The translations under genes and the position numbers were made by a program. A stretch of 64,000 nt of DNA, from the NCBI RefSeq assembly GCF_001613085.1, contig NZ_BDBR01000041.1:1-64000 (forward strand), given 5' to 3'. This DNA is from Nocardia salmonicida NBRC 13393. GTDB lineage: Bacteria; Actinomycetota; Actinomycetes; Mycobacteriales; Mycobacteriaceae. Under the pieces are notes generated by a model that saw nothing but the letters and a program-made list of their open reading frames with translations, made no database searches and was not told the DNA's origin. How positions within the stretch are numbered: position 1 is the stretch's first letter; each line of letters begins with the position of its first letter. Below are positions 24,585-33,266 of the stretch, piece by piece.

Positions 24585-26560
24585 GGTGCGCCGTCGAGGT
24601 ATTCGTGGACCCGGTCGAGGACGGACTCCACGGTGAACCCGTGGTGGGCCAGCACCTCGTCGCCGGGTCCGCTGTGTCCGAACTCGTCGATGCCGATCGT
24701 CAGGTCCACCAGCCCCGCCCAGCCCGCGGTACTGCCCGCCTCGATACTGATCGTGTGCGCTGAGGCATCAGGGGTGAAGCGGGACCGATCCAGCGCCGAC
24801 ACCACCCGCACGTCGTGTCCGTCGGTCCGTAGCCGATCGGCGACCGCCGCAGCCAGTGCGACTTCCGAACCGGTAGCGACGATTTCGATCCCGCGCGCGG
24901 TGGCGGCCTCCGGTTCGGCTGCCTCGCCGATGACTTCGGCACCGTCGACAATTCGTGGCCCGGCCCCAGCGGTGTCGAGCTGGGGCAAGGACTGGCGGGA
25001 AAGGATCAGCGCGGTAGGCCCGTCGACACGCGAGAGCGCGAGTTCCCAGGCGAGAGCGGTCTCCACATCATCGGCCGGCCGCAGCACCTGCACCCCGGGA
25101 ACTACCCGCAGCGACTCGATGTGCTCGACGGGCTGGTGGGTCGGCCCGTCCTCACCGACCGCGATCGAATCATGGGTCAGCACATAGATCACCGGCTGAC
25201 CCATCAACGCCGACAACCGCAGCGCGGGCCGCAGGTAGTCGGCGAATACCAGGAAGGTACTGCCGAAGACCCGGAACCCACCGTGCAGGCTCATCCCGTT
25301 CAGCACGGCCGCCATCCCGAACTCGCGAATGCCGAACGCGATGGCACCGGCGGTGAAGTCGTCGCGACTGACCACGTCGCCACACTCCGTGCCGGTCGAC
25401 CCGGCCAGGTCGGCCGAACCGCCCACCAATTCCGGCATCGTCGACAGCGCCGCGTGCAAACACGCCTGCGAGGACTGCCTGGTGGCGCGCGGCGCGTCCG
25501 CCGCCACGGCTTCCAGCGCAGCCGGCAAACCCGCGGGCAGCAGGCGCGCAAGGGCACGTCGGAACTCGGCCGCACGCTCCGGCGCGGCAGCGTCGAACGC
25601 CGCGAATTCCTCGAGCCAGGTCGCATGTTCCTCGCCGCCGATCGCCGCGAGCACGGCACACATCGCGCTCACTTGCTCCGGCACCGCGAACGGCGGAAGA
25701 GTCCATCCCGCAAGCTCTTTGGCCTGCGCCAATCGCCGCGCTCCCAGCGGGGAACCATGTGCCTCGGAGGTGCCGGCGACACCGGGCGCACCATGGCCGA
25801 TCACCGTGCGCACCGCGAGGAAGCTCGGCCGCGGATCGCTCTTCGCGCGGTGCAGAGCGGCGTCTATCGCCTCGATATCGGTCCCGTCGGCCACTACCTC
25901 GGTATGCCACCCATAGGCCGCGAAGCGTGCCACTTGATCGTCGCTACACGACCGTCCGACCGCGCCGTCGATGGTGATCTCGTTGTCGTCCCAGAGTACG
26001 ATCAACCCGCTGAGCCCCAAATGCCCTGCGAACGAGGCGACTTCGTGGCTGACACCCTCCATCAAGCACCCGTCGCCGACGATCGCGTACGTGCGATGCC
26101 CGGTGATCTCCGGATACCGGGCCGCGGTCATCCGCTCGGCCAGGGCCATCCCCACCGCCATCGCCAGCCCCTGCCCCAACGGCCCGGTGGTGCACTCCAC
26201 GCCAGGCGTGTCACCGAACTCGGGATGACCCGGCGTCCGCGACCCCAATTGGCGGAACCGCCGCAGTTCCTCGACGGGCAGGTCGTACCCGAACAGGTGC
26301 AACAGCCCGTACAACAGCGCGGAGCCGTGCCCAGCCGAGAGTACGAACCGGTCCCGATCGGCCCACTCGGGGTCGGCCGGGTCATGGCGTAGGTGTCGGC
26401 TCCACAGCGTCCACGCCATCGGCGCCGCCCCCATCGGCATGCCGGGGTGGCCCGACTGGGCGGACTCCACCATGTCGGCCGCGAGGAATCGCAGGGTATC
26501 GACGGCGAGCAGATCGGTGCGCACCGAAGGCGCGAAGGTCGGTGGTGCGATGTCGGTCAT
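24581..26560 (-). CDS. cbbT: Transketolase
   Basis: A 659-residue full-length transketolase. ATG 26560 overlaps the epimerase stop by 4 bases. It contains AVDTLRFLAADMVESAQSGH and PGMPMGAAPMAW (N-terminal signature), the thiamine-diphosphate motif VGDGCLMEGVSHEVASFAGH through the downstream Asn-Glu pair, and the pyrimidine-domain signature DSIAVGEDGPTHQPVEH. It interconverts fructose 6-phosphate, glyceraldehyde 3-phosphate, erythrose 4-phosphate, xylulose 5-phosphate and others in the regeneration phase. Being in the cbb cluster, it is probably a second copy beside the housekeeping tkt. Confidence 0.95.
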   Translation of the reverse strand: MTDIAPPTFAPSVRTDLLAVDTLRFLAADMVESAQSGHPGMPMGAAPMAWTLWSRHLRHDPADPEWADRDRFVLSAGHGSALLYGLLHLFGYDLPVEELRRFRQLGSRTPGHPEFGDTPGVECTTGPLGQGLAMAVGMALAERMTAARYPEITGHRTYAIVGDGCLMEGVSHEVASFAGHLGLSGLIVLWDDNEITIDGAVGRSCSDDQVARFAAYGWHTEVVADGTDIEAIDAALHRAKSDPRPSFLAVRTVIGHGAPGVAGTSEAHGSPLGARRLAQAKELAGWTLPPFAVPEQVSAMCAVLAAIGGEEHATWLEEFAAFDAAAPERAAEFRRALARLLPAGLPAALEAVAADAPRATRQSSQACLHAALSTMPELVGGSADLAGSTGTECGDVVSRDDFTAGAIAFGIREFGMAAVLNGMSLHGGFRVFGSTFLVFADYLRPALRLSALMGQPVIYVLTHDSIAVGEDGPTHQPVEHIESLRVVPGVQVLRPADDVETALAWELALSRVDGPTALILSRQSLPQLDTAGAGPRIVDGAEVIGEAAEPEAATARGIEIVATGSEVALAAAVADRLRTDGHDVRVVSALDRSRFTPDASAHTISIEAGSTAGWAGLVDLTIGIDEFGHSGPGDEVLAHHGFTVESVLDRVHEYLDGAP

Positions 26561-27255
26561 CGAACTGCCTCGCTCGCGCAGGTCGCCGCTTCGCGTAGCC
26601 GCTTGACCGCGGCCGCTTTGCCTTCGGGATAGCCGTACATCCACGAGCCGGAGATGAAGACATCGGCGCCCGCCGCGGCAGCGCCCCCGATCGTGTCGGC
26701 CGTGATCCCGCCGTCCACTTCGAGCTCGATGGACCGACCGGACTCCGCGATCATCCGCCGCAACCGCGCGATCTTCGGTTCGACGGCCGGGATATACGCC
26801 TGCCCCCCGAAGCCCGGGTTGACCGTCATGGCGAGGATCAGGTCGGTCTCGGCCAGCACGTGCGCGACGACCTCGGCGGGGGTGTGCGGATTGAGTGCGA
26901 CACCGCTGCGCACCCCGAGATCGCGGATTCGGGCGAGGGTCCGATGCAGGTGCGTACAGGCTTCGGCGTGCACGATGATCAGCTCGCACCCCGCGTCGAT
27001 GTATTCGGTGAGCAGCTCATCGGGATTCACCACCATGAGGTGCGCTTCGAAGGCGACGGTGCTGTGCGAACGCGCCGAGGCGATGACATCGGGTCCGAAA
27101 GTGAGATTGGGGACGAACACGCCGTCCATCACGTCCCACTGGATCCGGTCGACGCCCGCCGCGCACAGATCGCCCACTTCCTCGCCGAGACAGGCGAAAT
27201 CGGCGGGCAATACCGACGGCACTATGAGTGGCCGACGAACTGAGGAGTCCGGCAT
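26557..27255 (-). CDS. cbbE: Ribulose-phosphate 3-epimerase
   Basis: A 232-residue TIM-barrel epimerase. It shows IVPSVLPADFACLGEEV, the metal/active-site Asp in IQWDVMDGVFVPNLTFGP, HLMVVNP, MTVNPGFGGQAYIP and the second Asp in ELEVDGGITADTIG. It converts xylulose 5-phosphate to ribulose 5-phosphate for the phosphoribulokinase. First gene of the minus-strand operon epimerase-transketolase-phosphatase, in which all junctions overlap by ATGA. It is divergent from the response regulator, with a 134-base shared upstream region. Confidence 0.95.
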   Translation of the reverse strand: MPDSSVRRPLIVPSVLPADFACLGEEVGDLCAAGVDRIQWDVMDGVFVPNLTFGPDVIASARSHSTVAFEAHLMVVNPDELLTEYIDAGCELIIVHAEACTHLHRTLARIRDLGVRSGVALNPHTPAEVVAHVLAETDLILAMTVNPGFGGQAYIPAVEPKIARLRRMIAESGRSIELEVDGGITADTIGGAAAAGADVFISGSWMYGYPEGKAAAVKRLREAATCASEAVR

Positions 27256-27389
27256 GGCGCGGCCTTTCTGATCGGGTCAGTTCATCGGACCGCATCGGCG
27301 CGGCCGGGCACTCCCCCTCGGGGGTGGGGACCCGGGTGAGATCTCGTCAATGCCGGTAACCGCGATGTCGGTCGCCGTAGGGTGGAGGA

Positions 27390-28058
27390 ATGCCGGAGTT
27401 ACCTCCGACCCCGTTGAAGCTTGTGCTCGTCGACGATCACGAGATGGTGCTGCACGGGCTCGACGCCATGCTCGGCCACTTTCCCGACGAGGTCGTGATC
27501 GTCGGCCAGACCACTACCGACACCGCCGCTTTGGGGATGGTGGCCGAGCATCGGCCCGATATCGTCCTGTGCGATGTGCGCATCGGCAAGGCCAGCGGCC
27601 TCGACCTGTGCCGCCAGATCACCCTGCAATACCCCGACACCAAGGTCGTGCTGCTCACCGTCTACGACGACGAGCACTACCTGTATCAGGCCCTGCGGGT
27701 GGGGGCTTCCGGGTACATTCTCAAGCGCGTCGACGGGCGCGAACTCGTCGCCCAGCTGTGCCGGGTCCGCGAGGGCGAGACGGTGGTCGACGCCGCATTG
27801 GCCGGGCGGGTGGCGCTGGCCGCGGCCAGGCTCAGCGCGGGCCAGTTCTGGTCCGGCGCGCACCTCGGGCTGACCCAGCGTGAATCAGAAGTGTTGGGGC
27901 TGTTGGTATCCGGTCATTCCAATCGGGCGGTCGCGAGCAAGCTGGTGGTCAGCGAGGATACCGTGAAGACCCATATTCGGGGTCTGTATCGCAAGCTGGG
28001 CGTGTCCGATCGCAGCGGCGCGATCGCGGTCGCGTTGCGGGAGGGGCTGTTCCGATGA
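27390..28058 (+). CDS. LuxR/NarL-family response regulator
   Basis: A 222-residue two-component regulator. The receiver domain (residues about 10-125) has the acidic pair VDDHEM, the phospho-acceptor Asp62 in IVLCDVRIG, Thr in VLLTVYDD and Lys in YILKRVDG. The C-terminal LuxR helix-turn-helix reads LTQRESEVLGLLVSGHSNRA, VASKLVVSEDTVKTHIRGLY. Its stop overlaps the sensor kinase start. Sandwiched inside the cbb cluster and divergent from the epimerase operon, it probably regulates carbon-fixation genes, a proposal from position only. Confidence 0.92.
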   Translation: MPELPPTPLKLVLVDDHEMVLHGLDAMLGHFPDEVVIVGQTTTDTAALGMVAEHRPDIVLCDVRIGKASGLDLCRQITLQYPDTKVVLLTVYDDEHYLYQALRVGASGYILKRVDGRELVAQLCRVREGETVVDAALAGRVALAAARLSAGQFWSGAHLGLTQRESEVLGLLVSGHSNRAVASKLVVSEDTVKTHIRGLYRKLGVSDRSGAIAVALREGLFR

Positions 28059-29227
28059 GCAACGCTGGCGGCGCGGTCCCCACGGCGGCGGAGCTGGCCC
28101 CGCGGCTCGGTGCCGAAGGTGTGCTGCTCTACGCCGTCGACGACCAGGATCTGAGCATCGTCGATATGTGGCCCGCGCATCCCTCGGCGAGTTCCTTGCG
28201 ACTACAGGTGGGATTCGGGGTGACCGGGTTGGTGGCCCGCACCCGCAAACCGGTGCTGCTCGACAGCGACTCACCACGTAATGCCCTGCACCGCAGACTT
28301 TTACGCCTCGAACCTCAGCAAACGGTGGCGCGGATGTGCCTGCCGCTGCCTGGACTGGAAGGCGATGTGGTCGGCGTGCTGGCTGTGCACCGTGGGCCGC
28401 GAAACCCGTTCGGGCAGCAAGACCTCGACGCCGCGCAACAGTACGCCGCCGTACTCGGCCTGTGGTTGCACGCGCAGCGGCTGTTCCGCACCGTCAATCG
28501 GCAACGTAGCGAGCGGGATCGGCTGGTCGAGCAGGCGATCACCGCCCAGGAAGCCGAGCGTCGGCGCATCGCCTTCGACCTGCACGACGGCGTCACCACC
28601 GCCCTGGCCTCGATGTCGTTCCATCTGTCGGCCGCCGACCTCACCGTCTCCGAACTCCTCGGCCACGTCGATGTCGCCGACGAGGCCAGCCTGCGCGACC
28701 TCGCCCGAGCCCGCGCCGAACTCGTCAGCGCTCGTGAGCTGGCCGATTTCGCCTACAACGAGACCAGGGCGGCGATCTCGGGCCTGCACAGCCTCGTCCT
28801 CGACGACCTCGGCTTGGTCGCCGCGATCGAATCGCTGGTGCGTGCGGCGAGCAGCGACGGGCCCCCGACGATCGAGTTCCTCGTCGACCACGCCGCCGCG
28901 ATCGACGACATCCCCGACTACGCCGCCGCCACGCTGTACCGGATCGCGCAGGAATCGCTCGCCAATGCCGTGAAACATGCCGGGGCACAGCGGATCGTGC
29001 TCTCGCTTCGCCGGGTGGGTGACTCGGTCATCCTCGGATGTTCTGATGACGGTGAGGGTTTCGACCCGGCGCAGCGCCGCGCCAACCGCGCCGCCGACAC
29101 CGACGGCGAACAGCACTTCGGCCTGACCTCGATCGCCGAGCGCTGCGCCATCATCGAAGCTTCGCTGCGCGTGGAGTCGATGCACGGGCGCGGAACCACC
29201 TTGCTGGTGGAACTACCGCTGAAGTAG
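28055..29227 (+). CDS. GAF-domain sensor histidine kinase (NarL-type, HisKA_3)
   Basis: A 390-residue kinase without membrane segments. A GAF domain occupies about residues 10-140 (YAVDDQDLSIVDMWPAHPSA; GFGVTGLVARTRKPVLLDSD). The HisKA_3 helix has the phospho-acceptor His in RRRIAFDLHDGVTTALASMS. The HATPase_c domain has ESLANAVKHAG (N box), DDGEGFDP (G1) and HGRGTTLLVELP (G2). It overlaps the response regulator gene by 4 bases. Being soluble, it must sense an intracellular signal such as a metabolite, gas or redox state through GAF; no obvious heme or Fe-S cysteine cluster is visible. Confidence 0.92.
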   Translation: MSNAGGAVPTAAELAPRLGAEGVLLYAVDDQDLSIVDMWPAHPSASSLRLQVGFGVTGLVARTRKPVLLDSDSPRNALHRRLLRLEPQQTVARMCLPLPGLEGDVVGVLAVHRGPRNPFGQQDLDAAQQYAAVLGLWLHAQRLFRTVNRQRSERDRLVEQAITAQEAERRRIAFDLHDGVTTALASMSFHLSAADLTVSELLGHVDVADEASLRDLARARAELVSARELADFAYNETRAAISGLHSLVLDDLGLVAAIESLVRAASSDGPPTIEFLVDHAAAIDDIPDYAAATLYRIAQESLANAVKHAGAQRIVLSLRRVGDSVILGCSDDGEGFDPAQRRANRAADTDGEQHFGLTSIAERCAIIEASLRVESMHGRGTTLLVELPLK

Positions 29228-29311
29228 TCAACGGACGCAGCAGCGGTGCCCGAGGGGCGGCGCCGCCGCTGCGCGTTGCGGCCGCGCGCACCGAGTGCTC
29301 GGCAAGCCCAC

Positions 29312-30307
29312 CTACCTGGCGTGCCCAGTGGCCTCGGCGGCGTCGCGGCAGTTTTCGAGCAGAACCTGTTGTGCTGCGCCAACTTCGGTCACTGATCCAC
29401 CCCAAGTGTGCAGGGCCGCGCTCACGAGCGCGCGTCCGAAGGAGAATGTCACAGGCCAGGGCCGCTCGTCGAGGGCGGCGAGTGCGCTCAGGAACGCGCA
29501 TACCCGCGCAGTCGGATGCCCACCGGACAAGAAGGCGATTCCCGCCACGTCGGCGGGCACCAGCTCGCGCAACACCGCGTAGGTGGCGGCCGCGACCTCG
29601 GCGGGCGGGACGGGTGCGGCGTCCAGGCCGGGGGTGACGAAGTTCGGCTTGAGCACGATGCCGGTGAGATCCACCCCGGCGTCGACGAGTTCGGTGAACA
29701 CCGCGCTCAGGGCGAGGCGAGTCGCCTTCTCCGAGGCTGCCAGGTCGTGGTCACCGGTGCACAGCACCTCGGGCTCGACGATCGGGACGATGCCGTGCTG
29801 CTGACACAGCGCGGCGTAGCGGGCCAGCGCGTGCCCGTTGGCGCCGGCGGAGTAGGGGGTGATCGTGTGCACGTCGAACACCGCCCGCCACTTGGCGAAC
29901 GCGGCTCCGCGATCGGCGTAGGAGGCCAGCCGCGCGCCGAGTCCGTCGAGCCCTTCGGTGATCAGCGCACCACCGTGACCGGGCAGTGCGGTGGGGCCGG
30001 TGTCGACTTTGATGCCGGGCAGGACGCCGAGTTCGCGCGCCGCGAGCGGGAACGGGCGCCCGTCGGCGAGATTCTGGCCGAATGTCTCGTCGCACAGGAT
30101 GATTCCGCTGATCGACTTCGAGAGGCCGTCGGTGGTGAGCAGCAGTTCGCGATAGTCGCGACGGGCGGTCGCGCTCGCGGGAACACCCTCCTGTTCCAGG
30201 CGCGATGACATGGTCTTGATCGACTCGTCGGCGGCGAGAATGCCGCGGCCGCCGCTGGTGAGCTGCTGGGCGACGTCGGCGAGGGCGGTGGCGGGGAGTG
30301 TCGTCAT
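29312..30307 (-). CDS. Fructose-bisphosphate aldolase, class I
   Basis: A 331-residue Schiff-base aldolase. ATG 30307 is chosen because ALADVAQQLTSGGRGILAAD, the class I N-terminal signature, starts shortly after. Further marks are the Schiff-base Lys in GIVLKPNFVTPG, EPEVLCTGDHDLAASEKATR, and the phosphate-binding FLSGGHPTARV. Actinomycetes normally use a class II metal aldolase for glycolysis, so this copy beside RuBisCO probably serves the Calvin cycle (fructose and sedoheptulose bisphosphate synthesis). It lies 35 bases downstream of the LysR gene on the same strand, so they form a regulator-aldolase transcript. It is convergent with the sensor kinase. Confidence 0.93.
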   Translation of the reverse strand: MTTLPATALADVAQQLTSGGRGILAADESIKTMSSRLEQEGVPASATARRDYRELLLTTDGLSKSISGIILCDETFGQNLADGRPFPLAARELGVLPGIKVDTGPTALPGHGGALITEGLDGLGARLASYADRGAAFAKWRAVFDVHTITPYSAGANGHALARYAALCQQHGIVPIVEPEVLCTGDHDLAASEKATRLALSAVFTELVDAGVDLTGIVLKPNFVTPGLDAAPVPPAEVAAATYAVLRELVPADVAGIAFLSGGHPTARVCAFLSALAALDERPWPVTFSFGRALVSAALHTWGGSVTEVGAAQQVLLENCRDAAEATGHAR

Positions 30308-30342
30308 GACGAACAGCATGGGGGCGCCCGCACCCGCCGTCC

Positions 30343-31254
30343 TCACCCCTTCGGGCGAGACCGGGTGTGAAATGCGGCCGCGCCCACCTGCTCCGGATCG
30401 CACAGATGGGCCACGAACAACCGGGTCGCCGAGGTCGGTTCCGGGGTCGTGCAGACGTGCCACGGCCGATCGAGGGGTGTTCCCGCCACGCCGTAGGAGA
30501 CCAGTTCCCCCGACGCCAGTTGCTCGCGCGCCGCTTCCTCGTGCACCAGCGTGACCCCGAGCCCTTCCCGCGCGGCGGCTACCGCGGCGCCCGATGTGCC
30601 GAGGGTGAGCAGCGGCGGCGCGGCCTGCAACCGGCTCAGCAACGACAGTGCGGTATCGCGGGTGCCCGAGCCGATCCCGGTGAGCAACCAGGGTGTGGTG
30701 AGCGGGTCGCCGACCAGGCCGGGCCGTCCTACTACGAGCAGTCGGTTCGAACGCTGGGCGGCGGTGACCAGCCCGGACCCACGCGGCGGTCGACCTGCCA
30801 GGGCGATGTCGAAGACGTGGTCGGCGGCGCGGGCGAACAGCTCGCCGCGCGTGAGCACCGACAGCGACAGCTCGACATGCGGATGGGCTCGGGCGAACGT
30901 GGCCATCAGCACCGGGAGCACGTACTCACTGGCCGTCGCGACGGCACCGATGCGCACCCGCCCACGGTCGGCATCGTGCACCGCCCCCGCCGCTTCGGCG
31001 AGCAGCCCGAGCAATCTGCGCACATATCCGGCGAAGATCTCGCCCGAATCCGTCGCCACGATGCCACGGCCGGACTTCCCGAACAGCCTGGTGCCCAACG
31101 CGTCTTCCAGCGCGGCGATCGCGGCCGACACCGCCGGTGGGGTCACGTGCAACGTCTCGGCCGCGGCGCGCACGCTCCCGGTCTCGTACACGGCCAGAAA
31201 GGTGCGCAGCCGACCCCAGGTGGCGGCGGCGGGCAGGTCGGGGCTGACGAACAT
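30343..31254 (-). CDS. cbbR: LysR-family regulator, CbbR
   Basis: A 303-residue LTTR. The N-terminal winged HTH reads LRTFLAVYETGSVRAAAETL, HVTPPAVSAAIAALEDALGT, RLFGKSGRG. The periplasmic-binding-like effector domain runs from VRIGAVATASEYVLPVLMAT to the end. It is divergent from cbbL with 105 bases between start codons. This is the standard arrangement for CbbR, which activates cbb operons in response to metabolites of the cycle. The intergenic dyad and a TNA-N7-TNA site fit LysR binding. Confidence 0.9.
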   Translation of the reverse strand: MFVSPDLPAAATWGRLRTFLAVYETGSVRAAAETLHVTPPAVSAAIAALEDALGTRLFGKSGRGIVATDSGEIFAGYVRRLLGLLAEAAGAVHDADRGRVRIGAVATASEYVLPVLMATFARAHPHVELSLSVLTRGELFARAADHVFDIALAGRPPRGSGLVTAAQRSNRLLVVGRPGLVGDPLTTPWLLTGIGSGTRDTALSLLSRLQAAPPLLTLGTSGAAVAAAREGLGVTLVHEEAAREQLASGELVSYGVAGTPLDRPWHVCTTPEPTSATRLFVAHLCDPEQVGAAAFHTRSRPKG

Positions 31255-31255
31255 C

Positions 31256-31305
31256 GTTCAATTATGGCTTAACAATAGTCAGCAAAGATTCCATTGTCGT
31301 TGAAC
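31256..31305. promoter_or_regulatory. Putative CbbR-binding region
   Basis: In the cbbR-cbbL gap, GTTCAA (31256-31261) pairs with TTGAAC (31300-31305) and ACAAT (31272-31276) with ATTGT (31293-31297), giving a nested imperfect dyad. TTA-N7-TCA at 31269-31281 matches the TNA-N7/8-TNA pattern known for CbbR. The region is AT-rich against its surroundings and lies 55-104 bases upstream of the cbbL start. Confidence 0.55.
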
Positions 31306-31359
31306 AGTCCTCGCCACACACTGAGAGAGCTTCGTAGGCGTGACCCGAGAGGACCGGCG

Positions 31360-32823
31360 ATGACGATGATCGAGAACGAGGGCCCGGCGACGAAAGAGCG
31401 GTGGGATCCGGGTGTACAGAGTTACGCCGGAATGGGTTACTGGAACCCCGATTATGTTCCCAAGGACACCGACGTTCTCGCCGTCTTCCGTGTCACCCCG
31501 CAGGACGGCGTCGACCCCATCGAGGCCGCGGCCGCCGTCGCGGGCGAATCGTCCACCGCCACCTGGACTATCGTGTGGACCGACCGTCTCACGGCCAACA
31601 GCCACTACCAGGCCAAGGCGTACCAGGTCGACGAAGTTCCCGGCAGGCCCGGCGAGTACTTCGCCTACATCGCCTACGACATCGACCTTTTCGAGGAAGG
31701 CTCCATCGCGAACCTGACCTCCTCGATCATCGGCAACGTCTTCGGGTTCAAGCCGCTCAAGGCCCTGCGCCTGGAAGACATGCGCATCCCCGTCGCCTAC
31801 ACCAAGACCTTCCAGGGCCCCGCCCACGGCATCGTCATGGAACGGGAGATGCTCAACAAGTACGGTCGTCCGCTCCTCGGCGCCACCATCAAGCCCAAGC
31901 TCGGCCTGTCGGCCCGCAACTACGGGCGCGTGGTCTACGAGGCCTGTCGCGGCGGCCTCGACTTCACCAAGGACGACGAGAACATCAACTCCCAGCCCTT
32001 CATGCGCTGGCGTGACCGCTTCCTCTACGCGATGGAGGGGGTGAACCGGGCGATGGCCGAAACGGGCGAGATCAAGGGCCATTACCTCAATGTCACCGCC
32101 GGAACCATGGAGGAGATGTACCGGCGGGCGAACTTCGCCAAGGAGATCGGCAGCGTGGTGGTGATGATCGACCTCACCATCGGCTATACCGCCATCCAGT
32201 CGATGGCGCACTGGGCGCGCGAGAACGGGCTGCTGCTGCACCTGCACCGGGCCGGGCACTCCACCTACACACGGCAGAAGACCCACGGCGTGAGCTTCCG
32301 GGTGATCGGGAAGTGGTCGCGGCTGATGGGCGTCGACCACGTGCACGCGGGCACAGTCGTCGGCAAGCTCGAGGGCGACCCGGCCACCACCCGTGGCTTC
32401 TACGACACGTTGCGCGACAACGATGTCCCCCGCAATCTCGGCAACGGCATCTTCTTCGATCAGGACTGGATCTCGATGCCCGGCGTCATGCCGGTGGCCT
32501 CCGGTGGAATCCACGCCGGCCAGATGCACCAGCTCCTCGACCTGTTCGGCGACGACGTGATCCTGCAGTTCGGTGGCGGCACCATCGGACACCCCTACGG
32601 CATCGCCGCGGGCGCCGAGGCCAACCGGGTCGCGCTCGAGGCCATGGTCAAGGCGCGCAACGAAGGTCGCGATCTGCTGCTCGAGGGGCCCGGCGTGCTG
32701 CGCAACGCCGCCAAGCACTGCGCGCCGCTGCAGGCCGCGCTCGACACCTGGGGCGACATCACCTTCGACTACACCAGCACCGACGCGCCCGATGTGGTGG
32801 CGACTCCGGTGCCCTCGATCTGA
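31360..32823 (+). CDS. cbbL: RuBisCO large subunit, form I red-type
   Basis: A 487-residue catalytic subunit. ATG 31360 follows the RBS GAGAGGA; an in-frame ATG at 31366 is less likely. All key residues are present: KPKLGLSARNYG, the carbamylated Lys204 with Asp206 and Glu207 in GGLDFTKDDEN, the loop-6 Lys336 in GTVVGKLEGDP, and HLHRAGHSTYTRQKTHGVSF. The sequence pattern and the presence of cbbX place it in the red (IC/ID) group, as in proteobacterial chemoautotrophs and autotrophic actinomycetes. It fixes CO2 onto ribulose bisphosphate. First gene of cbbLSX. Confidence 0.97.
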   Translation: MTMIENEGPATKERWDPGVQSYAGMGYWNPDYVPKDTDVLAVFRVTPQDGVDPIEAAAAVAGESSTATWTIVWTDRLTANSHYQAKAYQVDEVPGRPGEYFAYIAYDIDLFEEGSIANLTSSIIGNVFGFKPLKALRLEDMRIPVAYTKTFQGPAHGIVMEREMLNKYGRPLLGATIKPKLGLSARNYGRVVYEACRGGLDFTKDDENINSQPFMRWRDRFLYAMEGVNRAMAETGEIKGHYLNVTAGTMEEMYRRANFAKEIGSVVVMIDLTIGYTAIQSMAHWARENGLLLHLHRAGHSTYTRQKTHGVSFRVIGKWSRLMGVDHVHAGTVVGKLEGDPATTRGFYDTLRDNDVPRNLGNGIFFDQDWISMPGVMPVASGGIHAGQMHQLLDLFGDDVILQFGGGTIGHPYGIAAGAEANRVALEAMVKARNEGRDLLLEGPGVLRNAAKHCAPLQAALDTWGDITFDYTSTDAPDVVATPVPSI

Positions 32824-32836
32824 CAAGGAGCACCTG

Positions 32837-33262
32837 ATGAAACTGCGCTACGGAGCCTTCTCCTACCTGCCCGACCTCACCGACGACGAGATCGCGGCCC
32901 AGGTGAAGTACGCCCTCGATCACGGCTGGCCGGTCTCGCTGGAGTACACCGACGACCCGCACCCCCGCAATGTGTACTGGGAGATGTGGGGGCTGCCGAT
33001 GTTCGACCTGGCCGAACCCGACGGCGTGCTCGCCCAGCTCGCGGATTGCCGGGCCACCTTCCCGCAGCACTACATCCGGCTGCTGGCCTACGACGCGGCC
33101 CTGGGCAGGCAGTCCACCGCGATGTCGTTCCTCGTCCAGCGGCCCGCGCACGAGCCCGGCTTCCTGCTCGAACGCGTCGAGGGCCCCGACCGCACCCAGC
33201 GGTACTCGGTGAAGTCCTACGCCACCGCCCGTCCGTCCGGCGATCGGTACGCGGGCGAGTGA
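32837..33262 (+). CDS. cbbS: RuBisCO small subunit
   Basis: A 141-residue small subunit. ATG 32837 lies 13 bases after cbbL, with the RBS AAGGAG. It begins MKLRYGAFSYLPDLTDDEIA, then YALDHGWPVSLEYTDDPHPR and NVYWEMWGLPMFDL, the conserved strand and helix of the red-type subunit. The C-terminal extension YSVKSYATARPSGDRYAGE corresponds to the beta-hairpin that fills the central pore of red-type enzymes. It assembles as the L8S8 holoenzyme. Confidence 0.96.
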   Translation: MKLRYGAFSYLPDLTDDEIAAQVKYALDHGWPVSLEYTDDPHPRNVYWEMWGLPMFDLAEPDGVLAQLADCRATFPQHYIRLLAYDAALGRQSTAMSFLVQRPAHEPGFLLERVEGPDRTQRYSVKSYATARPSGDRYAGE

Positions 33263-33266
33263 ACTG

